Below, piece by piece: positions 23,128 to 33,059 of a DNA stretch of 64,000 nt. The stretch comes from Ailurus styani (taxonomy: Eukaryota > Chordata > Mammalia > Carnivora > Ailuridae), in NCBI GenBank assembly GCA_002007465.1, contig LNAC01000039.1:3015614-3079613 (forward strand), read 5' to 3'. The notes below the pieces were generated by a model. That model saw only the letters and a program-made list of their open reading frames with translations. It did no database searches and was not told where the DNA came from. The translations under genes and the position numbers were made by a program. Numbering within the stretch: the stretch's first letter is position 1; every line of letters begins with the position of its first letter.

Positions 23128-23176
23128 CTTCCTCGGGCGCAGGCCGTGAGCTGGGTCACGAGGCTCGCGCGTCATG

Positions 23177-23214
23177 GCCCCGCCTTCGGCGCGCGGCGCC
23201 CCGCCCCATTGGCT
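23177..23214 (-). promoter_or_regulatory. OSTM1 core promoter: two GC boxes and an inverted CCAAT box
   Basis: On the plus strand, gccccgcc (23177-23184) and ccccgcccc (23199-23207) are Sp1-type GC boxes. The next bases, attggct (23208-23214), read AGCCAAT on the gene strand, an NF-Y site. NF-Y boxes usually lie 60-100 bp upstream of initiation, which would put the transcription start near 23110-23150, giving a 5'UTR of about 60-100 nt (inference). Confidence 0.65.
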
Positions 23215-23524
23215 GCCGAGAGCCTCGCGCGGCCCTCGGGCGGCGCGCGTGCGGGAGCGCGCACACACAGGCGGGTTCGCGCTCCCAGCCGGCTACCAGC
23301 ACCTGAGCGAAAGGATGCGCGACCAGGGGCGGCGTCAGGCTGTGGACCACCGAGCCCAGGCTCGCCCACGCTGTGACTACAGGTGCCCACCACGTCGAAC
23401 AATTGAATCTCGGGGATCTGGGCCCTCGGTCGCCCAACGCTTTGGGAGTTCCCTGAGTTCTAGAAGTCTGAGGAGTTACTTCACACCGCAGAAAGCCGGA
23501 CGGCCTCCGCCGTGGGAATTACGA

Positions 23525-23530
23525 GTGAGT
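23525..23530 (+). promoter_or_regulatory. Candidate splice donor for a divergent transcript
   Basis: GTGAGT on the plus strand at the right border of the CpG island. Human OSTM1 has a divergent lncRNA, so a rightward transcript with a first exon ending here is plausible. Based on one motif and position only. Confidence 0.3.
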
Positions 23531-23744
23531 TCCTTGAGAAAGCTGCTGGCAGGTGCCTTGGCAGGTTTTTGCTTGGTGGTTTCTTAGCGTAATTTCCTCC
23601 CTCATCCTATCTGGAAAGAGTAATAACATCTGTTGATTATTTTGGATAGTGGACCCTAGTGGCTTCGAGCTTTTTTTTTCTCTTTTAACTGAAACTGTTA
23701 ACGTCAGCGTTGTCTAATAGTCGTTGTGCGATCATGGAAGAATT

Positions 23745-23905
23745 CTAGATCTGCATTTTCTAATACGGTAGCCACTAGTCACTTGCAGCTGCTGAGCGGT
23801 TGTAACGTAGCTACTGCGACCGAGGAAGTTAATTTTTAATTGCACTTAATTAGAGTGTAAATAGCCTCATCTGGCTCGTGGTGCTGTGTTGGACAGCGCA
23901 GGTTC
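23745..23905 (+). repeat. hAT-like DNA transposon fragment
   Basis: tctaatacggtagccactag, gtcacttgcagctgctgagc and gtgttggacagcgca match the ends of a common nonautonomous hAT-type mammalian repeat. Subfamily not assigned. Confidence 0.5.
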
Positions 23906-23939
23906 TCTCACTGTGTAGTTTGGTCCTCGGGTGGCTCAT

Positions 23940-24110
23940 GTCCAGGTTTGCTTGGGACTGAAGTGGTTTCCGGGGTGCATGCAGCACAAACCTGCATCCA
24001 GTGCAAAACCCAGGAAGGTCCTGGGCAAACCGCCTAACTACAAACTCCCAATTGCTGACATGCCCAAGCAGTGGCAGGGACACTCCCTGACAAGTACCGG
24101 ATACCATTGC
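23940..24110. repeat. Ancient DNA-transposon-like repeat with inverted ends
   Basis: ggtttgcttgggac (23946) is answered by gtcctgggcaaacc (about 24018), its near reverse complement. This resembles an old mammalian MER-type palindromic repeat. Confidence 0.35.
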
Positions 24111-24418
24111 TGGGCTGTAGGATGTAAGCTAATGACCTGGAAAACGGTTTTCTGACAAGTATCTGTCAAACAAGTTTGGTGGAAAAATATTTCCTGGCTG
24201 TTTTGTGTGCTCCTGCTTTTAGTTTTGCCTTGTAAATTGGCTACTATACTAACTCCCTTTTAGCTTATGGTACCAATTTATGCTTTGGAGGGTTCTTAAA
24301 GTTACTTGTTACCCAATCTGTTTGGTTATTGTTTTGTATTCCTAAATTTGCTTGCGATGGCTAAATTTTGTTTTATTTTCTTTACCAAGAAACTGAACTA
24401 GTGGGGAACTTGATTTAT

Positions 24419-24613
24419 GGGTGCCTGTGTGGCTCAGTCGTTGGACGTCTGCCTTCGGCTCAGGTCATGATCCCAGAGTCCTAGGATCGAGCCCCGCATT
24501 GGGCTCCTTGCTCAGTGGGGAGTCTGCTTCTCCCTTTCCCTCTGCCTGCCGCTCTGCCTACTTGTGCTCTCTCTGTCAAGTAAATTTAAAAAAAATAATA
24601 ATAATAATAAAAA
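24419..24613 (+). mobile_element. CAN-SINE
   Basis: aacttgatttat on both sides (about 24407 and 24617). Tail includes an (ATA)n run. Outside OSTM1. Confidence 0.93.
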
Positions 24614-24735
24614 AGAAACTTGATTTATATAACAATAAATGTATTTCCAGAGAAGAGAAAGTAAGTTGTCTTAATTTTTCTCAAATGTTAGCCTGTTACT
24701 TTTAGGCCTTCCTATGCGTTAGAATCACCATTCTT

Positions 24736-24925
24736 TTTTTTTTAAGATTTTATTTATTTATTTGACAGAGAGAGATCACAAGTAGGCAGAGAGGCAGGCA
24801 GAGAGAGAGGAGGAAGCAGGCTCCCTGCTGAGCAGAGAGCCTGATGTGGGACTGGATCCCAGGACCCTGAGATCATGACCTGAGCCAAAGGCAGAGGCTT
24901 AACCACTGAGCCACCCAGGCGCCCC
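24736..24925 (-). mobile_element. CAN-SINE (reverse)
   Basis: TSD agaat(c/t)accattctt at 24721-24735 and 24926-24940, one mismatch. Confidence 0.95.
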
Positions 24926-24989
24926 AGAATTACCATTCTTAAGAGTTATTTCAGGCATCATCATGAGTAAATTGTTCAAACTCTGTGAA

Positions 24990-25135
24990 AAGTAGTGTGG
25001 CACAGTCGACATTACAAATGCCCGTACTCTGACCAAGCAAGTCCACTTCTACGAATTTACTTTAGACATACACTAACCTTGTATAGACATGATCATTCAT
25101 TGCAGTATTGTTTGTAAGAGAAAGAGAATGTTAAA
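24990..25135 (+). repeat. Old L1 ORF2 C-terminal fragment
   Basis: Reads like the end of an old L1 ORF2: gaccaagcaagtccacttct, acgaatttactttagacata, cattgcagtattgtttgtaa. Confidence 0.55.
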
Positions 25136-25424
25136 GAAATCATGGGCCCTTTTCCCCCACCCTTCCCTTCCTGGAACAAAGAGTGTCAGAGCACAGGTAA
25201 GAAGAGGAAGACACTGGAGGGTGAGGAGAAAGCATCAGCCTGATGCAGAGTATTGGATCGTGGGTAGGTTAAGAAGAGTTTCTGTGCAGGGAAGGGAGCA
25301 GCATTAAGTGGGAGTTTGCTTACATTCAGAAGGATTGATCAAATAAGAAAATATATTAAGGATAGTAGGAGTCCAGTTTCTCACTGTCAGAGAAGGGAAT
25401 TACAGATATGAAAACAGAAGAGTC
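25136..25424. other. Intergenic, nothing recognised
   Basis: No repeat or gene identified. Confidence 0.35.
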
Positions 25425-25599
25425 GGGGTGCCTGGGTGGCTCAGTTAAGCATCTGACTCTTGATTTCGGCTCAGGTCATGATCTCAAGGTTATAAAGTTG
25501 AGCCCCACCTTGGGCTCTTCCCGGGGCATGGAACCTGCTTAAGATTATCTCTCACTCCCTCTCTGCTCCTCCCCACCCCTCAAAAAGAAAAAGAAAAAC
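25425..25599 (+). mobile_element. CAN-SINE (older)
   Basis: Head ggggtgcctgggtggctcag followed by a shortened body (ttaagcatctgactcttgat), the ancestral-type version; tail aaaagaaaaagaaaaac. Confidence 0.9.
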
Positions 25600-25899
25600 G
25601 GAGAAAAGTAGAATGAACTCTGTAGTGTTGGATTAGAATTAGCAATATTAGTGACTGGAAATACAGAAATAAATATAGATGTTAAATGTGTATGTGTGTA
25701 TATTTATATATACGTACATGTATGCATTCTGTGTGTGTGTTTTCCCTGGATTTGTCTACTGAAAAGGCCTAGTAGCAGAGGCACCCTATTAATAATAATG
25801 AGTATGAATAGGGCCCAGAGGATGGCTTCTCAAAGAATAAGACATAAAATCAAATGTGTACAGTAAAATTAAATATTAAAGGAAATAATGCATAAGTGT

Positions 25900-26900
25900 T
25901 TCAGAAACATTAAAGATGGAACCAGTTCCATCTAGGAGTTTGGAGAAGAGTCAGAAATGTCTCCAAAGAGGAACTGATTTTGAGTGATATCTTATAGAAT
26001 GAGTAGGAATTCACCCAGTAGCAGCTTCAGAATTTCTCTGTAGGGAGGAGTGAGTGGAAGCAGTCTAGATAGAAGCAGGACTGGAGAATTTGTCTTAAAG
26101 CTTCATCAGTATGGCAAACACATGGTTTTGTGGAAGGTTTTTAATGTATTCTAGGGAGAGGGAGAGAAAGCAGGGGGAGGGGCAGAATGAGAGGGAGGGA
26201 GAGAATCTCAAGCAGACTCCCCACTAGGCTGAGCACAGAGCCGGGCAGCTGGATCTTAGGACCCTGAGATTGCAACCCTAGCTGACACCTAGAGTTAGAC
26301 ACTCAACCACACTATTTTGTTTTCTTAGGGTTACTGGTGGAAATTACAGGGATGGTGATGAAGCCAATCTGCCCACTTAACTTTCTGTGCTAAAAAACTG
26401 AAGTTTTATCCTGTAAGAAATGGGGATTCATTTGAAGATTTAAGTAGGACGATAATAGAATCATATGGGCATTTTAGGAATGGAACACTCACAACAGTGT
26501 GGAAAATTTTTTTTGCAGTACCAAGACTAATGCATAATTAGAGGAAAAGATGGTAAAGGCCTAAAGGAGGCCGAGGTGGCAGTGGGAGAGATGAGAAATT
26601 TGACTGAAGAGATATTTATGATACAGAAGGAACAAGAATTGATGATTATATAGTTCTGGAACGTGAAGTAGTGATGGCTCCAAGGTTTTTTGGGCAACTG
26701 GGTAAATGGTGGTGCCATGGATAGAAATAGAGAATACAGGAAGAGTGGATACATTTGGACTGTGATATAAACAGTGAATTCAACTGGAATTTTTAGCAAA
26801 GATGCTTTTGATAGAGACACCCAGGGAGCAGTTTAAATTACACATCTGGTATATGGGAGAGTGGCCTAGGCTAGAGACTTAGAGTTGGGAGTTACTGAGG
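25900..26900 (-). repeat. L2 LINE (reverse), about 1 kb, interrupted
   Basis: Reverse of L2 landmarks: gaatgagtaggaattcaccc, atcctgtaagaaatggggat, gggcaactgggtaaatggtg, gtatatgggagagtggccta. Interrupted by a decayed SINE at 26150-26315. The 97-residue minus ORF at 26527-26820 lies inside it. Confidence 0.6.
26150..26315 (-). mobile_element. CAN-SINE (reverse, strongly decayed)
   Basis: agaatctcaagcagactccc, ggaccctgagattgcaaccc, gacactcaaccacac. No clear TSD. Confidence 0.75.
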
Positions 26901-27278
26901 TTTATGTGGTAGTTGAGTTCTTGAACCTAAAGGAGCTCCCAGAGTCTGAGACACTAGGATTAACTAATGCTTGTTTAAGAAGATTACATTCGTGGAAGGT
27001 ATACACAGTTGCCCCAAAATTTAAGAGTCAGATCAAGGAAAGGTCTCATCTTGAGTGTAAACCTAATAATCAAAGTAGTGCTACTGCCTAAATTCAGGTC
27101 CCTTTGCATCTTTTGCCTACATTATTACAATAGCACAGGACAGAGATCAAAGGAAAATGTAAGAAACCCAAAGAAAAGGAAGAGAAGTTGACCTATAGTG
27201 CCATCCCAAATTCCTCCAGTAAACTAAAAACATGAATCAATTTTCATGGAAAATTGTTAAGAAAATTTACCCATGTCA

Positions 27279-27490
27279 GGGCGCCTGGGTGACTCAGTTG
27301 TTAAGCAGTTGCCTTTGGCTCAGGTCATAATTCTATGATCCCAGGTCCTAGGATCAAGCCCCACAGCGCACTGGGCTCCCTGCTCAGTGGGAAGCCTGCT
27401 TCTCCCTCTCCCACTCTCCCTGCTTGTGTTCCCTCTCTCACTGTCTCTTTCTCTGTCAAATAAATAAATCTTAAAAAAATTTTTAAAGAG
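27279..27490 (+). mobile_element. CAN-SINE inserted in an L1 end
   Basis: Exact 20-bp TSD aagaaaatttacccatgtca at 27259-27278 and 27491-27510. The flanking sequence resumes as an L1 3' end. Confidence 0.97.
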
Positions 27491-27510
27491 AAGAAAATTT
27501 ACCCATGTCA

Positions 27511-27580
27511 AATCACTGTGTTGTACACCTGAAACTCATGTAACTTCATATGTCACTTCAATAAAAAAAGAAGAAAAAGC
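27511..27580 (+). repeat. L1 3' end fragment
   Basis: aatcactgtgttgtacacct, gaaactcatgtaacttcata, then ttcaataaaaaaag. Terminal part of an old carnivoran L1. Confidence 0.6.
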
Positions 27581-27779
27581 AAATTTATATGCCAACTTAA
27601 AAAAAAGTTTTTTAATTTATCCAAAATTTGGAAATAAAGCAAAAGAAAGTCAGTACGCTAGAACATTGTTCAACAGGTTCAAGGAAGGGTTATTTAATTT
27701 TCAAGTCAAGGAGAATAAATGTATCTGGCTCTTTACTATTTAATTAGAGCTCTAATTCTAGCAGAGCTCTAGACTCTTC

Positions 27780-27861
27780 TTTCTAGCAGAGAGAAATCGA
27801 CACATTAACCTGTAACTTCATAGTGTTACAGGTTAATGTGTCGATTTCTCTCTGCTAGAAA
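27780..27861. repeat. Perfect 37-bp inverted repeat with 8-nt loop
   Basis: Arm 1 is 27780-27816, spacer ttcatagt 27817-27824, arm 2 27825-27861. The arms are exact reverse complements over all 37 positions; pairing stops at 27779/27862. The outer part of the arm (ttctagcagag) also occurs at 27757-27767. The element has no recognised family, no obvious TA or 8-bp target duplication, and is AT/GC mixed rather than simple-sequence. It could be a recent template-switch (fold-back) duplication, a small palindromic transposon, or a library artefact; see findings. Confidence 0.95.
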
Positions 27862-28149
27862 AGATAACCCTGCAGGTTATGGTTTGATTACCTGGAGGAT
27901 CATTAACATGTTTTGTATCTAACATGGCAATCTGATCCTAATATTCTTTCTTTTTTCAATGTCTATATCCAGTTTGAGAGATAGTAATGAATTCGTAAAT
28001 ATTTGACACATTTTTATTTTGTTTTGTATTTGTATAAGAGTCATGTCTTTAAGTTTTTGAAAATTATACTTTAATAGTTTCTTCCTTTAGAACATGTGGA
28101 ATTGGGGAAAGGTAAGGATAATCAGAGAAGATCAGATAAGGCCAGAGAC

Positions 28150-28555
28150 CCAAGAGTCTTTCTGCTAACACCTTTTCTCTCCTATGGTCTGTTCTCACTA
28201 TAACAAAGTGATCCTTTCAAAACCTAAGTTGGCTCATGTCACTCTTTATGCTCTGACTCTACCAGTGGCTACACTTCTCACTCAAAGTTAAAGGCAAAGT
28301 CTTTACTATGTCCTAAAAGGATCTACATGATCTGCCACTCCCATTAGCCTTTCCTTTCCCCCTAACCTGCTGTATTTTTCTCCCTAGCACTTAATACCAT
28401 ATTTAATCATATACAGTTTATTTTCTATCTTCTCCCACTGAAATTTAAGTTCCTTGAGAGCAAAGACTGACAGTTTTGTCCACTGCTCTATCTCTAGTAC
28501 TTAGAATAATATTTGGCACTTAATAGATGCTCCATAAGTATTTATTGAAAGATGA
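28150..28555 (+). repeat. L2 LINE 3' end
   Basis: gatcctttcaaaacctaagt, aaaggatctacatgatctgc, ttccttgagagcaaagactg, atatttggcacttaatagat, agtatttattgaaagatga: a complete L2 tail. Confidence 0.75.
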
Positions 28556-29198
28556 TTTCATTTAGAGAAGTGTGGAGTATAAAAAGCTTGAGACTTGAAA
28601 AGAAGGTGAAAAAATTGTTTTGGATAGTGAAAAAGTGAATGTAATAGGTAAGTGTAATAAGATCGTCAGGCATTATTGAGTACCTATTTGACATTTGTGG
28701 CCATAATTTTAAGGTCTGACCAGGCAGCCTAATGATGTGTTCTCTTCAGCAATGATCAGTTGTTAAGGTAAAAGCATAGAACAGCCTAAAAGTTGAGACA
28801 AAAATTGTTTGGGACATTGCCTAGGCCAGTATGATGAAAGGAGAGAGCACCATACCACTTTGTCTCCTCACCTGACCCAGTGTCCCATGCCCTTCCACCT
28901 TCTCACTTTATTCCATTGAATCCTTTGGAATGTACAATCTATCATCTATAATCTCCCATTTCCTCAAGATCTTCTCTAAACAGCCCCTTAACCCTCTTTG
29001 CCCTAAGAAAACCTGGCTATCCCCTGATGACCTCACTTCCTCTATGCTTTGTGATCTGTAAGAATTTCACGGAACTTCCTCAAAAGCAACCCTAAGCTGA
29101 GGGTAAGTGGAGATCAGTCAGCTTTCCAATTCCCAAGCAGAGTGGTTTACTTTGATCTATTTCACACGTTGGTATTTGACGTGAGATTTTTTTAAATT
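28556..29198. other. Intergenic, nothing recognised
   Basis: No gene or named repeat. Confidence 0.35.
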
Positions 29199-29211
29199 AA
29201 AGTAATTTGGG

Positions 29212-29389
29212 GGGCGCCTGGGTGGCTCAGTGGGTTAAAAGCCTCTGCCTTCGGCTCAGGTCATGATCTCAGGGTCCTGGGATCGAGGCCCGCATCGGGC
29301 TCTCTGCTCAGCAGGGAGCCTGCTTCCTCCTCCCTCTCTGCCTACTTGTGATCTCTCTCTCTCTCTGTCAAATAAATAAATTTTAAAAA
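29212..29389 (+). mobile_element. CAN-SINE
   Basis: TSD aaagtaatttggg at 29199-29211 and 29390-29402. Confidence 0.96.
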
Positions 29390-29402
29390 AAAGTAATTTG
29401 GG

Positions 29403-29810
29403 AAAATAATAATAAAAGGGGAAAAATAATTTGGAAACCACTGTTTCATTACATTTTTGCAGTAGGCCATTGTCTGCTATGTATCTGCAATCATTCCATT
29501 TCTGAGATTATTCTGATTCTGTTCCACCATCATATTTTGGTTTATGAGGAGAGATAATGTAGCTTTTAGTTAGATCTCTGGACTAAAATGAGCCACATTT
29601 GAAGCTGTTGTAGAGACTACAGTATATCACTCAAAGGTTCTAGACATGGAGCCCTGTGCTAAAATAAGATGGGACTTTTAGGTTGTCTCACTTGGAAAGG
29701 GGTGGGGGGATAAGTGTATTTTGCCCACAGGAAGGAGAGTCAGTCACATATTTAGGTGAGCTGTAGTAGTCATTAATCATTCGTTAACCATTTCCAGTTT
29801 TTCTTCTTCC
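29403..29810. other. Intergenic, nothing recognised
   Basis: G-rich run ggggtgggggg at about 29700-29710; otherwise unremarkable. Confidence 0.35.
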
Positions 29811-30065
29811 GGCACATAGTAGAATTACACTTTGCTATACCCTTAAGTTAGCCCTTGACTTAATTTGGCCAGTGAAATGTGAGCAAAAATGACAGGTTGA
29901 AGCTTTAGAAATCACTGTATGGTTCACCGGTTTCCCCTCTTCCCCAGTTCCTCTCACCTTTCTAGATGATGGAAGTTCTGTCAGCCTGGGTGAGAAAGCA
30001 TGGAACAGAACCTCCCAGCTGACCTGTGATGGACACGCAACTTGAGAAAGAAATAAACTTTTGTT

Positions 30066-30302
30066 GGGTTTTGTTTTTGTTTTTGTTTTTGTTTTTGTTT
30101 TTTAGATTTATTTTTTTTATTTTGGAGAGAGAGCATGAGCAGAGGAAGTAGCAGAAGGGGAGGGAGGGAGAGAATCTCAAGCAGACTCCACACGGAGCAC
30201 AGAGCCCACCATGGGCTCAATCCCACAACCCTGAGATCATGATTGAGCCAAAATCAAGAGTCAGTTAGGCGTCCTTAACTGACTAAGCCACCAAGGGGCC
30301 CC
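30066..30302 (-). mobile_element. CAN-SINE (reverse) with expanded (GTTTTT)n tail
   Basis: Its reversed tail has become a (GTTTTT)n run at about 30072-30100. TSD aaacttttgtt at about 30055 and 30303. Confidence 0.9.
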
Positions 30303-30317
30303 AAACTTTTGTTTTTA

Positions 30318-30527
30318 TTTTTATTTTTTTTTTAAAGATTTTATTTATTTATTTGACACAGAGAGAGAGATCACAAATAGGCAGAGAGGCAGGCAGAGAG
30401 ACAGGGAGAGGAGGAAGCAGGCTCCCCGCTGAGCAGAGAGCCCGATGCGGGCCTCGATCCCAGGACCCTGGGATCATGACCTGAGCCGAAGGCAGAGGCT
30501 TTAACCCACTGAGCCACCCAGGCGCCC
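30318..30527 (-). mobile_element. CAN-SINE (reverse)
   Basis: Exact 15-bp TSD aaacttttgttttta at 30303-30317 and 30528-30542. It inserted in the downstream TSD of the neighbouring SINE. Confidence 0.96.
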
Positions 30528-30600
30528 AAACTTTTGTTTTTATAAGCTATTAAGATTGAGGGGTTGTTTGTTACCACAGCAAAACCTAGTCACATATTTC

Positions 30601-31060
30601 TTTGTGGATTCTCTCCCCACTGTTTTCTCTGATTCTCTCTTTGGATCTCCTTTTATATATTAGACCTTATAGTGAAGATAGTGCTCAACTTCCTTCAATC
30701 TCCATTCTCTCCTTCCTTTTTTTTTTTTTTATCCTCTCCTTCCTTTTAATAATAGAACTCTTGTGTTTTAGCAGAGCATATGACCACATGGGCAAGACTT
30801 CCTTGCAGCTCGATGTGAACAGATGTATTACATATACTTTGTGAGTCATATATTTACATTTGTGGTTCTTAATTGACCTTCTTCCTGCTAGTTAGAAAAT
30901 GTTAACCGAAACAGCAGCCCTGGATACAGGGATGGATATGGATGCAGCACATTTAGCACAACAGAGCCAACTGGTCATAATGCAGAGCCATCTATCCTTG
31001 GCCACAGAGAAATAAACTATGCTATTTAAAACACTGTATTATGGAGTCTCTTTGTTACAG
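30601..31060 (+). repeat. LTR-like repeat fragments, unassigned
   Basis: cacagagaaataaactatgc and gtattatggagtctctttgt followed by tacagcaacttaagc echo the ends of MaLR-type elements as at 30520. T-run near 30718-30731. Confidence 0.35.
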
Positions 31061-31440
31061 CAACTTAAGCTTTTTCCTCATACAGTTCTCCTAGACTGTT
31101 ACTTCACTTTTCTTATCTCTGTGTCCTCTCCTATTTTTCCATCTCTTTGTCTTTTTACCTTACTTTCTGGGGATTTCATTAACTTTGTTCTCCAGTGCTT
31201 CTATTAAGTTTTTCATTTCTACCATATTCTTAATTTCTAAGAGTTCTTGTTTTACAGATGCTTTATCTGTCTTAAAAGTCTTTTTTCTCATAGCCTATTT
31301 CCTCCAAGTTTTTTTCTCGTTTTTCCTTGAATTTTCCTCAGTTTCCTTGAACTTTGGCTCTCTGCACATAGTTATGAGAGAGGCACGATAAAGCTAAATG
31401 GAAGTTCATGGATAGAGGTATTTGACTATAAGCATCACTG
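31061..31440. other. Pyrimidine-rich intergenic sequence, possibly an old L1-type remnant
   Basis: T-rich text such as ttctattaagtttttcattt, resembling an old reverse LINE remnant. Overlapping short ORFs are not credible genes. Confidence 0.3.
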
Positions 31441-31445
31441 TAGAC

Positions 31446-31618
31446 CAGTGGTTCTCAATTGAGAGAAATCTACTACCCTTCCCCAGGGACACTGACAATG
31501 TCTAGAGGCATTTTTGTTGTCACAACTGGGGGAGCAGTGCTACTGGTATCTACTGGATAGAGACCAGAAATGCTGCTAAAATTTTTATAATGCACAGAAT
31601 GGTCACCCAAAACAAAGA
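31446..31618 (+). mobile_element. MER5A-type hAT-Charlie element
   Basis: Begins cagtggttctcaattgag, has gacaatgtctagaggcattt and ttgttgtcacaactggggga, ctgctaaaatttttataatg and cacccaaaacaaagaatt. Nearly the whole nonautonomous MER5A except its far end. Confidence 0.85.
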
Positions 31619-31849
31619 ATTGAAAGTAGAAAAAGACTGGCAGAGTCTGCATTCAGTTAGTAAACCTTTATTTAATTCCCTTATTCTCAGTAAAAGGCCC
31701 CCGCCCTCAAATGTATTTATGCCTCTTGGTCCAGACTCCCTCTGCTTCACTCTCCAGAGATTAGAAAACTTTGGGAGCGTTCTGCTGGGTGGACAGAGTT
31801 GTAAATAATGGGACTTATTGTATTCAGACTTTTAGCTCCTCCATACGTA

Positions 31850-32390
31850 CATTTTCAAAGGTACCTCAGGTCCTGTATTTCCCTGGTTATTCGAGAATTC
31901 TATAATGTAATTCACTTGCTTTTTTTCCACCGTAGGCTTAGGATTCAATTTTTCTGGTTCCATTAAGTCAGTTGTCACTAGCCCATTTGCTTTCCAGAAC
32001 CCAGTGTTCTTATTTTGTTTTCTCACCTCCTGTTCTCTCTCTTTGTGTGTCTTTTAAAAAATCATTTTAGGGGTGCCTGGGTGGCTCAGTCAGTTAAGTG
32101 TCTGCCTTCAGCTCAGGTCATGATCTCAGGATCCTGAGATTGAGCCCCTCATCGGGCTCCCTGCTTGGCAGGGAGACTGCCTCTCCTTCTCCCTCTGCCT
32201 GCTGCTCTGCCTGCTTGTGTTCTCTCTCTCTGTAAAATAATAGATCTTTTAAAAATAAAAAAATAAAAAATAAAAAATCCTTTTACTGTCATTTTGGTGG
32301 GATTTCAGGAAGAACCAGATCTAATCATGCAAATTCAACTTGCTATCTTAAATAGCAGCTTCCTCTGTTTTACTTCACTCTTTATTAACT
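31850..32390 (-). repeat. Possible old L1-type repeat (reverse), split by a SINE
   Basis: ttttctcacctcctgttctc and tgtcattttggtgggatttc resemble a widespread old LINE-type repeat in reverse. Confidence 0.35.
32070..32272 (+). mobile_element. CAN-SINE
   Basis: Head ggggtgcctgggtggctcag. aaaaaatc.tttta flanks both ends. Tail of aaataaaaaaataaaa units. Confidence 0.93.
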
Positions 32391-32399
32391 AGAATGTGT

Positions 32400-33059
32400 C
32401 TCTTATGCTCCCAGCCCCCACCCATTCAGTGATAACCTCATGGAGAAAGTGAACTGTGCCCTGTTTATATTTGTATACTTAAGAACTTGGCCTTAGTAGG
32501 TACTCAATACACTTGTTACACTGAATTTATGTAATACAAATGTACATCTGCTTAAAATGCTTTTTCCATTGATAGATCAGTAGAACTTATACATTTTATT
32601 TTCCAAATTCTCTAATATGCAAAAAACAAAATAAGTTAAAAAAAAACACAATAAGTTAACTCCTAATGCCCATAAACTTTACATGCCTCACTAGAATGAT
32701 CTGAGTACATGGAACATATAAATCATATTGTTCATTCATTACACTTTGAAAAGAGTCTCATGTATGACTCTGGTGGCCATCTCATTTCCAAATCTCCCAC
32801 CATAAAATATGTATTTTATGGCATCTGCATTAAAGGATATTTTTAAAACAATGAAGTTTAATCACAGTTTTCTCACAGATTATCTGGTTATAAATATATA
32901 CTTACATGAATTTTATTAGAACTCAAATTTGTATCAGTATATTTTTAAATAAATATTTCCTCAATAAAGAATAGAAATTTCCATGAATAATGTGTGTTCC
33001 AGCATTTGTATATTATCAGTCACCAAATTCTGATCACTGAACCCATTTCCTAACATAAC
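32400..33059. other. Intergenic, nothing recognised
   Basis: AT-rich; no gene or named repeat. Confidence 0.35.

Larger units (their letters stand above)
22640..23540. promoter_or_regulatory. CpG island over OSTM1 exon 1 and upstream region
   Basis: This is the only strongly GC- and CpG-rich stretch in an otherwise AT-rich window. It spans coding exon 1, the short 5'UTR and about 490 bp upstream of the start codon. It is typical of a housekeeping, TATA-less promoter. The CpG density drops sharply after about 23540. Boundaries are by eye. Confidence 0.85.
29811..30600 (+). repeat. Old LTR-like repeat split by two CAN-SINEs
   Basis: taatttggccagtgaaatgt, gatggaagttctgtcagcct, acctgtgatggacacgcaac, aagaaataaacttttg ... 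gggttgtttgttaccacagc is the end of a common mammalian repeat that I place with MaLR/MLT-like elements without certainty. Two SINEs interrupt it at the AAACTTTTG site. Confidence 0.45.

Noticed and set aside
22639..23268. 209- and 224-codon minus frames taken as full OSTM1 starts
   Set aside because: Both begin at GTG. The first is in another frame; the second extends OSTM1 upstream without an ATG. The ATG at 23048 fits the family and Kozak context.
23174..23587. 137-codon plus ORF as a divergent protein gene
   Set aside because: GC-rich chance frame with no recognised domain, running out of the CpG island into intergenic sequence. Kept only as a transcript possibility.
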